DNA of 64,000 bases from Paractinoplanes pyxinae (GTDB lineage: Bacteria; Actinomycetota; Actinomycetes; Mycobacteriales; Micromonosporaceae): NCBI RefSeq assembly GCF_026626335.1, contig NZ_JAPNTZ010000025.1, positions 1-64,000 on the forward strand, in the 5' to 3' direction. Numbering within the stretch: position 1 is the stretch's first letter; each line of letters starts with the position of its first letter. Below are positions 34,077-42,836 of the stretch, piece by piece. Under the pieces are notes generated by a model. That model had not been told where the DNA came from. It made no database searches and saw only the letters and a program-made list of their open reading frames with translations. Made by a program: the position numbers and the translations under genes.

Positions 34077-34592
34077 ATGACCCACAACCACCCGATCCGA
34101 CGCGCCGCCGCCCTGTCCCTCATCGCTGTCTCCGCCCTCGCCTTCTCCTCGGCGTGCACCGGTGACGACGAGGCCCCGGCCGGCGAAGCCGCCCAGGCGG
34201 CCGCGGGCGGCCCCGAGCCCAAGAACGTCGAAGCCGCCAAGTCGGCCGCACAGACCGTCTTCGACCGCTTCGCCGGGGGCGACTTCGCCGGCGCCTGGGA
34301 CATGTACACGGCCGCGGGCAAGGCCGCGATCACCAAGGCCGACTACGTCAAGCTCAACCAGGCCTGCTCCCGCAAGGGCCTGGCGATCCAGCTCACCAGC
34401 GCCCGCATGGAGGGCACGGACCGGGCGGTGGTGATCGCCAAGCAGCTGGTGGCCGCGCAGTCGTACACGATGGTGTACGAGGGCGACGCCTGGAAGCTGG
34501 AGCCGGCCAAGGAGGGTCTGGCCCTCTACAAGCAGGGTGCGGCCAAGGCCATCGCGGCCCAGAAGAAGGCCGGCACCTGCGCCAACCAGTGA
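34077..34592 (+). CDS. lipoprotein of unknown function
   Basis: The 171-aa protein has a lipoprotein signal with lipobox AFSSAC (Cys near residue 25) and an acidic linker. The mature part (about 50-150) has the pattern of small NTF2-like or cystatin-like secreted domains: FDRFAGGDFAGAWDMYT, then TMVYEGDAWKLEP. It is anchored outside the membrane. No ribosome site is clear. It sits between helD and the second sigma gene, and a terminator follows its stop. Confidence 0.8.
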   Translation: MTHNHPIRRAAALSLIAVSALAFSSACTGDDEAPAGEAAQAAAGGPEPKNVEAAKSAAQTVFDRFAGGDFAGAWDMYTAAGKAAITKADYVKLNQACSRKGLAIQLTSARMEGTDRAVVIAKQLVAAQSYTMVYEGDAWKLEPAKEGLALYKQGAAKAIAAQKKAGTCANQ

Positions 34593-34606
34593 CAGTTGAC
34601 AGCAAC

Positions 34607-34635
34607 GGTGCCCGCCGCGAACCGCGGCGGGCACC
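34607..34635. terminator. bidirectional terminator
   Basis: GGTGCCCGCCGCG (34607-34619) pairs perfectly with 34623-34635 around AAC. It lies between the convergent lipoprotein and second sigma genes. Confidence 0.92.
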
Positions 34636-34649
34636 TCTGTGTTGGTGAG

Positions 34650-35492
34650 TCAGGCGGCGACGATGAGGCCGTCCGGTCCGGTGAGGGCGAGACGCGTACG
34701 CAGGGTGCCTTTGCTGCCGATCTGGTCGTAGTAGGCCGTCCGGCGGCGAGCCACACAGCCGTCCTTGACCAGGTTCTGGGCCGCCAGGGCGGGGTCGAGG
34801 TGCGTGTTCAGGCCGTCCCGCAGCAGCTTCAGCGCCTCGGCCCGCAACTGTGAGACACGCGACTCGGTGACCCCCAGCTCCTCGGCGATGCGGGCCATCG
34901 GCCGCTCCTCGAAGAAGTAGCCCTGCACCACGGCCCGCAGTCGCTCGGGCAGGGCGTCGATCGCGTCCCGCAGATAGCCGATCCGCTCGCGCCGGATCAG
35001 CATCTCCTCCGGGCCGGCGCTGGGCTCGGTCACCATGTCGTCGGCGCCCGCCGTGGCGAAACCCTGAAGGCTGAAAACCACTGCCCTTTGTACGTCGTCG
35101 TCGGCGTGCTCGATGTCCTCGACCGAGCAGCCGAGCCGGTCGGCGACCTCACGGATCGTCGGCATCCGGCCCAGCTCGGCGATCAGCTCCTGCCGGGCGG
35201 TGTCGGTGCGGCGGGCCCGCTGGCGCACCGAACGGCTGGCCCAGTCGAGTCCGCGCAGCTCGTCGAGCAGTGCGCCGCGCACCCGGGCCGCGGCGAAGCG
35301 GGCGAAGGGCACGCCGCGCTCGTCGTCGTAGCCCCGGGCCGCGTGGACCAGCGCGGCGTACCCGGCGGAGAGCAGGTCGTCCCGGTTGACGTGGGCCGGG
35401 ACGCGGGCCAGCATCTCGCGGACCAGGTGGCCGACGAGCGGCATGTGAGCCTGGACGACGTCCTCCCGACGGCGATCCTCAGCAACGCTCAT
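34650..35492 (-). CDS. FliA/WhiG-type sigma-28 factor (second copy)
   Basis: The 280-aa protein is a paralogue of the one at 30614-31531. HMPLVGHLVREMLARVP to LLDELRGLDWASRSVR is region 2, GRMPTIREVADRLG region 3, and LPERLRAVVQGYF with LGVTESRVSQLRAEAL region 4. The tail also matches (ARRRTAYYDQI and a following RLALTG), past the usual end of region 4. It lacks the 20-residue Thr/Ala-rich N-terminal extension of the first. Actinoplanes species are known to carry several FliA paralogues. Confidence 0.93.
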   Translation of the reverse strand: MSVAEDRRREDVVQAHMPLVGHLVREMLARVPAHVNRDDLLSAGYAALVHAARGYDDERGVPFARFAAARVRGALLDELRGLDWASRSVRQRARRTDTARQELIAELGRMPTIREVADRLGCSVEDIEHADDDVQRAVVFSLQGFATAGADDMVTEPSAGPEEMLIRRERIGYLRDAIDALPERLRAVVQGYFFEERPMARIAEELGVTESRVSQLRAEALKLLRDGLNTHLDPALAAQNLVKDGCVARRRTAYYDQIGSKGTLRTRLALTGPDGLIVAA

Positions 35493-35780
35493 GTGGGGGG
35501 TCTCCTCATGTGCCGGCCGGAGGGGGGATTCCGGCGCTGAGGAGAAAGGTGATCCCGATAAAGTGCGAAATGGGTCCCTTTCAGGTGCAGAACAGTTGCT
35601 TCGCTTCGCTGTACGAGATGCGGGTATGCTTGATCACGCGGCCCGCCCAGTCTTGCCTCGGGCCGCCTGCCGGACCGCCGTCATCAGCGCGGTCCTTCGG
35701 TTCGACCACCACGCGCCGCGACTGAGAACAAAGTCTGCGCCGGGCAGGACGACCCCTCGATACTTGGGAGTTCCCGCAAC
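35493..35780 (+). promoter_or_regulatory. gene-free region and helicase leader
   Basis: This 288-base region lies between the divergent second sigma gene and the helicase. CCCGATAA (35554-35561) resembles a sigma-28 -10 element, but no clear -35 partner is seen. Two hairpins follow: GCGGCCCG and CGGGCCGC near 35638-35666, and GGACCGC (35672-35678) with GCGGTCC (35689-35695). GGGAG lies before the helicase ATG. The long structured leader is like those of cold-regulated RNA helicases. Confidence 0.45.
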
Positions 35781-37235
35781 ATGTCCACCTTCACCGATTT
35801 CGGCGTGCCCGCCGTGCTCACCACGGCCCTCGCCGAACTCGGCATCACCACCCCGTTCCCCATCCAGGCCGCCACGCTGCCCGACTCGCTGGCCGGCAAG
35901 GATGTGCTCGGCCGGGGCCGCACCGGCTCCGGCAAGACGTACGCGTTCGCCCTGCCCGTGCTGGCCCGGCTGGCCGCCTCGAAGTCCCCGCGCCGCCCGG
36001 GCCGCCCGCGCGCGCTGATCCTGGCCCCCACCCGCGAGCTGGCCACCCAGATCGACGCCACGCTGGCGCCGCTGGCGGCCAAGCTCGGCCTGCGCACCCT
36101 CACCGTGTTCGGCGGCGTCGGGGCCAACCCGCAGATCAAGGGTCTGAAGGCCGGCGTCGACGTGCTCGTGGCCTGCCCCGGCCGGCTCGACGACCACCTG
36201 CGCAACGGCCACGCCTCGCTGGACGCGGTCGAGATCACCGTGCTCGACGAGGCCGACCACATGGCCGACCTCGGCTTCCTGCCGGTCGTCCGCCGGCTGA
36301 TGGAGCAGACCCCGCGCCAAGGCCAGCGCATGCTGTTCTCGGCCACCCTCGACAACGGGGTCGACGTACTGGTCAAGCGGTTCCTGCACAAGCCGGTGAC
36401 GCACTCGGTCGACTCGGCCACCGAGGCCCCGGTCGAGATGGCGCACCACGTGCTGCACGTGCGCGGCGACGACCGCTTCCCGGTGCTGGTCGACCTGCTG
36501 TCGGCGCCCGGCCGCTCGGTCGTCTTCACCCGCACCAAGCGGCGAGCCAAGGTGCTGACCCGGCAGCTGGTGCAGGCCGGGGTGCCCGCCGTCGAACTGC
36601 ACGGCAACCTGGCCCAGAACGCCCGCAACCGCAACATGGCCGCGTTCAGCGACGGCACGGCCGGCACGCTGGTGGCGACCGACATCGCCGCCCGCGGCAT
36701 CCACGTCGACGACGTCGGCCTGGTCATCCACGCCGACCCGCCGGTCGAGCACAAGGCCTACCTGCACCGCTCCGGCCGCACGGCCCGGGCCGGCGCCGCG
36801 GGCACGGTGATCACGCTCATGACCGACGACCAGCAGGCCGAGGTGCGCGACCTGACCCGCAAGGCCGGCGTCCGCCCGAAGACCAGCCGCACCCGCCCCG
36901 GCGACCCGCTGCTGGCCGAGCTGGCCCCGGGCGAGCGCACGTTCGTCGCTCCCCCGGCCGCCGCCCCGGCTCCGGCCGCAGCCGGCGGCAACGGCGCCCC
37001 GCGCACCGGCGCTCCCCGCCGCGGCGGTCGCGGCCGTGGCCCGGCCCGCCCCGCCGAGGGCGCCGTCCCCGAGCAGAAGACCGGCGGCGCCCGCCGCCGC
37101 GGCGGATCGGGCCAGCCCCGGTCCAACCAGCCCCGCTCGGGCTCGACCCCGGTCCACAGCACCCAGTCCCGCAGCGGCGGCGCCGCCGCCTTCTCCGCGG
37201 GCACCCGGGTCGGCGGCCGCCGCGCCGGTCGCTGA
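35781..37235 (+). CDS. DEAD-box RNA helicase
   Basis: The 484-aa protein has the helicase core in about 380 residues: PFPIQ Q motif, Walker A GRTGSGKT (46-53), PTRELA, LDEAD (155-159), SAT, and later TDIAARGIHVDDVG and HRSGRTARAG. The C-terminal 80-100 residues are Pro/Ala/Arg/Gly-rich and probably bind RNA. It unwinds RNA, likely in ribosome assembly or decay. A long structured leader precedes it and a strong terminator follows. Confidence 0.95.
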   Translation: MSTFTDFGVPAVLTTALAELGITTPFPIQAATLPDSLAGKDVLGRGRTGSGKTYAFALPVLARLAASKSPRRPGRPRALILAPTRELATQIDATLAPLAAKLGLRTLTVFGGVGANPQIKGLKAGVDVLVACPGRLDDHLRNGHASLDAVEITVLDEADHMADLGFLPVVRRLMEQTPRQGQRMLFSATLDNGVDVLVKRFLHKPVTHSVDSATEAPVEMAHHVLHVRGDDRFPVLVDLLSAPGRSVVFTRTKRRAKVLTRQLVQAGVPAVELHGNLAQNARNRNMAAFSDGTAGTLVATDIAARGIHVDDVGLVIHADPPVEHKAYLHRSGRTARAGAAGTVITLMTDDQQAEVRDLTRKAGVRPKTSRTRPGDPLLAELAPGERTFVAPPAAAPAPAAAGGNGAPRTGAPRRGGRGRGPARPAEGAVPEQKTGGARRRGGSGQPRSNQPRSGSTPVHSTQSRSGGAAAFSAGTRVGGRRAGR

Positions 37236-37249
37236 CACAGTCCTGAAGT

Positions 37250-37285
37250 GAAAGGGCGCTGCCGTTCGATCGGCAGCGCCCTTTC
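37250..37285. terminator. bidirectional terminator
   Basis: GAAAGGGCGCTGCCG (37250-37264) pairs perfectly with 37271-37285 around TTCGAT. It serves the helicase gene and the convergent GNAT gene. Confidence 0.93.
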
Positions 37286-37772
37286 ATAACTGTCTGGTCA
37301 GGGAGCGGCCCGAGCCGGCGTAGCCGTGCCGCTCGTAGAACCGCACAGCGCCGACGTTGCGATGGTGAATCCCGGCCGACAGCCGGCCAATGCCGTGCGC
37401 GGCTGCCCATTGCTCGGCCGCTCCGAGCAGCGCCGAACCAACCCCTCGATCGCGCGCCTCTTGCGCCACCACCGTGTGAACCTGAGCCGAGGCGTCCGGG
37501 CGCAGGATCTGATGGTCCGGCGGCTGCGGATTCCGCACAACCTCGACCATCCCCACCAAGCGATCCACAATCTGCGCCACCAGCAGCGCATGTCCCGCCG
37601 GCTCCGCGGCCAGCACGGCACGGAAGTGACGCGCCACCGCGATCCTCTCGGGAATCCGATAGACCTCCGGATCCAGAAGCAGATGGGCCTCGGCATTGGC
37701 CACCCGCAGGTCGACGAGCGAGGCGACATCAGCCACCACCGCCGGCCGCACCATGACCTCGTCGCGATCCAT
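37284..37772 (-). CDS. GNAT family N-acetyltransferase
   Basis: The 162-aa protein has the GNAT core: PDASAQVHTVVAQEARDRGVGSALLGAAEQWAA gives the acetyl-CoA helix (RDRGVGSAL) and GIHHRNVGAVRFYERHGY the C-terminal block. The substrate is unknown. The ATG at 37772 begins just ahead of VRPAVVADVA, the usual GNAT start, so the whole domain is present. Confidence 0.9.
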   Translation of the reverse strand: MDRDEVMVRPAVVADVASLVDLRVANAEAHLLLDPEVYRIPERIAVARHFRAVLAAEPAGHALLVAQIVDRLVGMVEVVRNPQPPDHQILRPDASAQVHTVVAQEARDRGVGSALLGAAEQWAAAHGIGRLSAGIHHRNVGAVRFYERHGYAGSGRSLTRQL

Positions 37773-37860
37773 CGGTGAAACTTAGACCCCTCGGGTGACC
37801 CCGGATTGCCCCTGAGACAGTTCGGGCACGGGCGCTGGCGTTCATCGGCGGCGCCTCCGT

Positions 37861-38550
37861 GTGATAAATCTTCACGTCGTGCTGAACGACGAGTTCCGGG
37901 TCGGGGACGTGCTGCGGATCTCGTGCCCGTTCACCGATGCACAGGTGACAGGCGTCTCCTCCTCTGATGTGTCGATTCGCTGGCCGTGGTGGCGGCGCGA
38001 TCCGGATACCGAGTGGATCGAGTGGAACGGGGACGTCGCCGTCGCGCGTGGGCCGGGCACTTACGGCTGGGCGGACGAGCTGTTCCGTACCGAACCGTCT
38101 GCCGAGCTGCTGCGGGCCGGGATGCCGTGCCGAGTCGGCATTCCGCCCACGGTCGTGCACGTGATCGAGGTGCAGAGCTTCGATCCGCCGCTCGAGACGG
38201 GGCGCCTGCCGCGTCCCCACCGCGAGATCGTGGTGCTGCCCCGGGGTGTGCCGGTCGACCCCGACGCCATCGAGCAGGGGAACGGCATCAATCCCGACGA
38301 CGACATCCCCATGGCGTTCGATCTCGTGTTTCGGCCGTACTCCTTTCTGCGCCTCGGTGACGATGTCGTCGACCGCGACGGGCGCGCGTGGCGGTTCGAC
38401 GGGCCGTGGGACTGGCACGCCTACGACGAGCGGAGCGGCATCCCGGCCTGGCCGTTGCAGCTGATGGCGGACGGGGGCGGCTTGGTCCCGGCTACGGCCA
38501 CCGGGTCGCATCAAAGCGAGATCGCACGGTGGCGAAGCGCGGCGCTGTAA
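37861..38550 (+). CDS. hypothetical protein
   Basis: The 229-aa protein is soluble, acidic and Trp-rich (SIRWPWWRRDPDTEWIEWNGD, GPWDWHAYDE). I see no known domain. GTG is the start, and codon use matches the region. The gap of about 80 bases to the YCII gene downstream contains no terminator, so it may be loosely linked to it. Confidence 0.65.
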   Translation: MINLHVVLNDEFRVGDVLRISCPFTDAQVTGVSSSDVSIRWPWWRRDPDTEWIEWNGDVAVARGPGTYGWADELFRTEPSAELLRAGMPCRVGIPPTVVHVIEVQSFDPPLETGRLPRPHREIVVLPRGVPVDPDAIEQGNGINPDDDIPMAFDLVFRPYSFLRLGDDVVDRDGRAWRFDGPWDWHAYDERSGIPAWPLQLMADGGGLVPATATGSHQSEIARWRSAAL

Positions 38551-38630
38551 AAAGTTCGGGCAGGGTGTCGAGTGGGTGGGTCCTCGTTCGACGCGTTGGT
38601 GAGAAAGCACGCTGACACAAGGAGACGGCA

Positions 38631-39047
38631 ATGCGGTTCATGGTGATCACCAAGGCGACGGCGGCGAGTGAAGCCGGCACGCCGCCGCCCACCGAGGTGT
38701 TCGACACGATGGGCAAGTTCATCCAGGAGCTGATGGACGCGGGCGTGCTGCTCGCCGCGGACGGGCTGCACCCGAGCAGCCAGGGCGCCCGCATCTACTC
38801 CGACGGCGAGAAGAAGACCGTGGTCGACGGGCCGTTCGCCGAGACCAAGGAGCTGATCGGCGGCTTCTTCCTGGTCGAGACGAAGTCGCTCGAGGAGTGC
38901 GTCGAGTGGTTCAAGCGGATGCCGGGGCAGGACGAGGGCAACATCGAGATCCGGCGGGTCATCCAGGCCGAGGACTTCGCCGAGACGATGACCGACGCGC
39001 AGCGGGCGGCCGTGGAGCAGCGCGACCAGGAGACCCGGTACAACTGA
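38631..39047 (+). CDS. YCII/DGPF domain protein
   Basis: The 138-aa protein has the YCII-related fold: MRFMVITKATA at the start and VDGPFAETKELIGGFFLVE in the centre, the DGPF motif. The dimeric ferredoxin-like barrel is often found beside ECF42-type sigma factors, as here. AAGGAG precedes the ATG. The sigma gene follows after four bases, so the two are coupled. Confidence 0.93.
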   Translation: MRFMVITKATAASEAGTPPPTEVFDTMGKFIQELMDAGVLLAADGLHPSSQGARIYSDGEKKTVVDGPFAETKELIGGFFLVETKSLEECVEWFKRMPGQDEGNIEIRRVIQAEDFAETMTDAQRAAVEQRDQETRYN

Positions 39048-39051
39048 TGGC

Positions 39052-40323
39052 GTGACGAGCGACACCCACCGCGCGATCGAGGCGGTCTGGCGGATCGAGG
39101 CGCCCCGGCTCGTGGCGGGGCTGGGGCGGCTCGTCCGCGACGTCGGCGTGGCCGAGGAACTGGCCCAGGACGCGCTGGTCGCGGCCCTGGAGCAGTGGCC
39201 GGCCGAGGGGGTGCCGCGCAATCCCGGCGCCTGGCTGATGACCACGGCCAAGCGCCGGGCCGTCGACCGGATCCGGCGCGACGAGACGTTCCGGCGCAAG
39301 CTCGAGGAGCTCGGGCGCGACCTGGAGGAGTCCACCCCGGACGTCGCCGGCCTGGTGGCCGAGGACGACGGCATCGGCGACGACCGGCTGCGGCTGATGT
39401 TCGTGGCTTGCCATCCGGTGCTGTCCACCGAGGCCCGGGCCGCGCTGACCCTGCGGCTGCTCGGCGGCCTGACCACTGACGAGATCGCCCGGGCCTTCCT
39501 GGTGCCCGAGCCGACCGTGGCCCAGCGGATCGTACGAGCGAAGAAGGCCCTGGCCAACGCGAAGGTGCCGTTCGAGGTGCCGCAGGGCGACGAGCTGGCG
39601 GCCCGGCTCTCGTCGGTCCTCGAGGTCGTCTACCTGATCTTCAACGAGGGCTACTCGGCCACCGCCGGCGACGACTGGATGCGGCCGGCGCTGTGCGAGG
39701 AAGCCCTGCGGCTGGGCCGGGTCCTGGCCCGGCTGGCGCCCCGCGAGCCCGAGGTGCACGGCCTGGTCGCGCTGATGGAGATCCAGGCTTCCCGGGCGGC
39801 CGCCCGCACCGGCCCGGGTGGCGTGCCGATCCTGCTGGCCGACCAGAACCGCGCCCGCTGGGACCACCTGCTGATCCGCCGCGGGCTGGCCGCGCTGGAA
39901 AGGGCCGAGGCCCAGACGGAAAAGCCCGGACCGTACGTGCTGCAAGCCGCCATCGCCGCCGTTCATGCCCGGGCCGGGCGCTTCGAGGACACCGACTGGC
40001 CGCGCATGGCCGCGCTCTACGAGCAGCTGGCCGCCACCTCGCCGTCGCCGGTGGTCGAGCTCAACCGGGCGGTGGCGCTGTCCATGGCGTACGGGCCCGG
40101 AGCCGGACTGGAACTGCTTGACCAGCTGATGGCCGTCCCGGCGCTGCGGGACTACCACCTGCTGCCGACCGTCCGCGGGGACTTCCTGGCCCGGCTGGGC
40201 CGGCCGGCCGAGGCGCGGGCCGAGTTCGAGCGGGCCGCCTCACTGACCCGCAACGAGCGGGAACGCACCCTGCTGCTCGACCGGGCCGCCGCCTGCCCGG
40301 TTGGCGACCAGCCGCAGGGGTGA
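39052..40323 (+). CDS. ECF42-type sigma factor with TPR-like C-terminal domain
   Basis: The 423-aa protein has sigma regions 2 and 4 in the first about 175 residues (EELAQDALVAALEQWPAEGVP; LRLLGGLTTDEIARAFLVPEPTVAQRIVRAKKAL). A long helical C-terminal domain follows (about 180-420), with repeated pairs such as LARLAPREPEVHGLVALMEI and AVALSMAYGPGAGLELL, like the TPR-type extension of ECF42 factors. Group members pair with DGPF proteins and seem to be activated without an anti-sigma factor. Start GTG 39052. The 3' end overlaps the convergent HTH gene by 84 bases. Confidence 0.9.
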   Translation: MTSDTHRAIEAVWRIEAPRLVAGLGRLVRDVGVAEELAQDALVAALEQWPAEGVPRNPGAWLMTTAKRRAVDRIRRDETFRRKLEELGRDLEESTPDVAGLVAEDDGIGDDRLRLMFVACHPVLSTEARAALTLRLLGGLTTDEIARAFLVPEPTVAQRIVRAKKALANAKVPFEVPQGDELAARLSSVLEVVYLIFNEGYSATAGDDWMRPALCEEALRLGRVLARLAPREPEVHGLVALMEIQASRAAARTGPGGVPILLADQNRARWDHLLIRRGLAALERAEAQTEKPGPYVLQAAIAAVHARAGRFEDTDWPRMAALYEQLAATSPSPVVELNRAVALSMAYGPGAGLELLDQLMAVPALRDYHLLPTVRGDFLARLGRPAEARAEFERAASLTRNERERTLLLDRAAACPVGDQPQG

Positions 40324-41118
40324 GATGGCGCGCAGGGCCTCGGCGGTGGCCTCGTCGGCCGGCAGCTGCACCACCAGCCGCAGACCGGTGTCGCCGGGCA
40401 CCGACAAGATCTCGTACGCCAGCCGCAACGAGCCGGCCTCGGGATGGTGCAGCCGCAGCACGCCGTGCGCCCGGGGCAGGCCGGGCACCCGGTCGAGCCG
40501 TTCGGCGAACTCGTGACCGGACAGGGCGATCAGCTCGTGGGCGAAGTTGGGCCGGGGCGGGCCGTCCTTGAGCGCGGCGACCTGCTCGTCGGCCACGTGC
40601 GACCAGTCCGGGTAGGCCTCACGGGCGCGCTGGTCGGCGAAGACGTACCGGTTGAGGTTGGGGCGGTCGCCGTCGAGCAGCCCGATCGGCCCGGCCAGGC
40701 GACGGAACCCGGTCGTGTACGCGAGCACGTCCCCCACCTGGTTGACCAGCATCGCGGCGGCCGGCTCCATCTGGTCGAGCACCGCCCGCAGACCGGGACG
40801 GACCGTGCGTACGGGCTCTTGGGCCAGACCCACGCAGCTCGCGCCGGACATCTTGGTCAGCCGCTGCAGGTGGGCGCGCTCGGACGCGGTGAGCCGCAGC
40901 GGACCGGCCAGGGCGGCCAGCACCTGGGGTGACGGGTGCCGGTCGCGGCCCTGTTCGAGGCGGATCAGGTATTCCACGCTGACGCCGGCCAGCATCGCCA
41001 CCTCGGCCCGGCGCAGACCCGGCGTCCGCCGCCGCTGACCCGGGGGCAGCCCGACCTCGGCCGGCGTGACCTCGGCCCGCCGCGCGCGCAGGAAGCTGCC
41101 CAGCTCGTTGTCGCCCAC
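40240..41118 (-). CDS. MmyB-like HTH regulator
   Basis: The 292-aa protein has an N-terminal XRE-type HTH (about 1-75: LGSFLRARRAEVTP, GLRRAEVAMLAGVSVEYLIRLEQGRD) and a C-terminal MmyB-like ligand-binding domain (about 105-265) of the PAS-like type. It probably represses or activates the divergent FAD oxidoreductase gene, 100 bases away. The last 17 residues (GGGPVEQQGAFPLVAGQ) exceed the family's usual end and lie inside the ECF42 gene overlap. Confidence 0.9.
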   Translation of the reverse strand: MGDNELGSFLRARRAEVTPAEVGLPPGQRRRTPGLRRAEVAMLAGVSVEYLIRLEQGRDRHPSPQVLAALAGPLRLTASERAHLQRLTKMSGASCVGLAQEPVRTVRPGLRAVLDQMEPAAAMLVNQVGDVLAYTTGFRRLAGPIGLLDGDRPNLNRYVFADQRAREAYPDWSHVADEQVAALKDGPPRPNFAHELIALSGHEFAERLDRVPGLPRAHGVLRLHHPEAGSLRLAYEILSVPGDTGLRLVVQLPADEATAEALRAISPLRLVANRAGGGPVEQQGAFPLVAGQ

Positions 41119-41218
41119 CGTTCGACTGTAACGACGGCCGGACCGGCGAAGGTGTCCCCGCCACTACCACCCTGAGCGCGGTCTCCCTGCGCGCCGCGGA
41201 CCGCCGCAAGGTCGAGCC

Positions 41219-42292
41219 ATGACGACAAAAGTGGTGGTTGTGGGCGGCGGGTACGGCGGTGTCGTGGTGGCCCGCGGCCTGGACGACATCGCCGACGTGA
41301 CGGTGGTCGAGCCCAAGGAGGTGTTCGTTCACCACGTGGCCCAGCTGCGGGCGGCGGCCGACCCGGCCTGGATCGAGAAGATTTTCATTCCGTACGACGG
41401 ACTGCTGACCCGGGGCCGGGTGGTGCGCGACACCGCGGTGCTGGTCGAGCCCGAGGTGGTCGAACTTTCGTCCGGCGCCCGGCTCGACGCGGATTACGTC
41501 GTGCTGGCCACCGGCTCGGCCGGCCCGTTCCCGACCCGCACCGAGGGCGCCGATCAGGCGACGTCGGCCGAGCGGCTGCGCGATCTGCACGACGCGCTCG
41601 ACCGGGCGACCTCGGTGCTGCTGGTCGGGGCGGGCGCGATCGGGCTCGAGTTCGCCGGGGAGATCGCGGCGGCCTGGCCGGGCAAGCCGGTGACCCTGGT
41701 CGACCCGGTGCCCGAGCTGCTGGGCGGCCGGTTCCCCGACGAGCTGCGCTCCGACCTGGCCCGGCAGTTGAACCAATTGGGCGTACGGGTCCTTCTCGGC
41801 GCCAAGCTCGACGCTCAGCCCGAGACGCCGGCCGGTGCCGTGCGCCCGTTCACGGTGACGACCAGCGACGGTGAGGTGCTGTCGGCCGATCTGTGGTTCC
41901 CCTGCTACGGCGGCACCGTGCCCAGCGGATACCTGAGCTCGGAGCTGGCCGCGGCCCGGCAGCCCGGCGGCCGGCTGGCGGTCACCGAGCACCTGCGGGT
42001 GACCGGGCACGACCGGGTCTTCGCGGTGGGCGACCTCAACGACACCCCGGAGCTGAAGACCGGCCGGGCCGCCGACAAGCAGGCCGAGGTGGTCGCGGCC
42101 AACATCCGGGCCCTGATCGAGGGTGGGCCGCTCACCGCGTACGAACCCTTCGCGGACGGGATGATGCTGACCCTGGGCCCGGCCGGGGGCGTCGGCTACG
42201 CCCCCGAACTCGGGCTGTTCGGCGCCGAGGCGACCGCCCAGTTCAAGGGCAGCTTCCTGCTCGACGTCTTCCGGCAGAAACTGGGCGCCTAA
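41219..42292 (+). CDS. FAD-dependent NAD(P)H oxidoreductase
   Basis: The 357-aa protein has two Rossmann sites. VVVGGGYGGVVVARGL (residues 5-20) binds FAD, and VLLVGAGAIGLEFAGEI in the middle binds NAD(P)H. DRVFAVGDLND near 260 is the FAD-binding Asp block. It resembles AIFM2/FSP1- and Ndh-type enzymes that reduce quinones. It diverges from the MmyB-like gene, suggesting control by it. The TAA stop overlaps the YceI stop (CTAA). Confidence 0.9.
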   Translation: MTTKVVVVGGGYGGVVVARGLDDIADVTVVEPKEVFVHHVAQLRAAADPAWIEKIFIPYDGLLTRGRVVRDTAVLVEPEVVELSSGARLDADYVVLATGSAGPFPTRTEGADQATSAERLRDLHDALDRATSVLLVGAGAIGLEFAGEIAAAWPGKPVTLVDPVPELLGGRFPDELRSDLARQLNQLGVRVLLGAKLDAQPETPAGAVRPFTVTTSDGEVLSADLWFPCYGGTVPSGYLSSELAAARQPGGRLAVTEHLRVTGHDRVFAVGDLNDTPELKTGRAADKQAEVVAANIRALIEGGPLTAYEPFADGMMLTLGPAGGVGYAPELGLFGAEATAQFKGSFLLDVFRQKLGA

Positions 42293-42807
42293 CCGGCGTA
42301 CAGGTCCAGGTCGATCCGCACGGGCCGGGCGATGATCCCCCGGCCCGTGGCGACGCCGGCCGCCACCCGGTCGACGACGGCCGACGCGACGAAATGGCAT
42401 CCGCCGTCCACCGGCTCGGCCCGATCCAGGGTCAGCGTCACGGCACTGTCGTGGCCGCGGACCCGCAGCACGCCGTCGAGCAGCCAGCCGGCCACCGTGC
42501 GGCGGCAACCGGTGCTGCGGAAGGCGATCATCGGATGCTGGGCCGCGTCCAGGAACTTCTTGCCGACGATGTCTTTGTTCCGGCGCGGATCGTCACTGTG
42601 GAAAGTGGACGCGTCCAGCACGGCCGAGGCGCTGGAGGTGGCGAGGTCGCCGGCCACGGTCACGGTGCCGCCCAGTAATTCCATGGTGGCCTGAACCGGC
42701 TTGAGGCCGAACATGTGCGTGGCGGTCAGGCGGCACGTCGAGCGCGCGGTGTCGATGGTGTAGGTGCCCGGGCGAAGTGTGGTCTGCACGTTGGTTGTCA
42801 TGCTCAC
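42289..42807 (-). CDS. YceI-family protein
   Basis: The 172-aa protein has the YceI lipocalin-like beta barrel: GTYTIDTARSTCRLTATHMF at the start and HPMIAFRSTG in the middle. Family members bind polyisoprenoids and are often secreted; here no signal peptide is seen, so it is probably cytosolic. It is convergent with the oxidoreductase, overlapping by four bases. Confidence 0.92.
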   Translation of the reverse strand: MSMTTNVQTTLRPGTYTIDTARSTCRLTATHMFGLKPVQATMELLGGTVTVAGDLATSSASAVLDASTFHSDDPRRNKDIVGKKFLDAAQHPMIAFRSTGCRRTVAGWLLDGVLRVRGHDSAVTLTLDRAEPVDGGCHFVASAVVDRVAAGVATGRGIIARPVRIDLDLYAG

Positions 42808-42836
42808 CAGATTCGGCCCGCGCGGCCCCGGAAACC

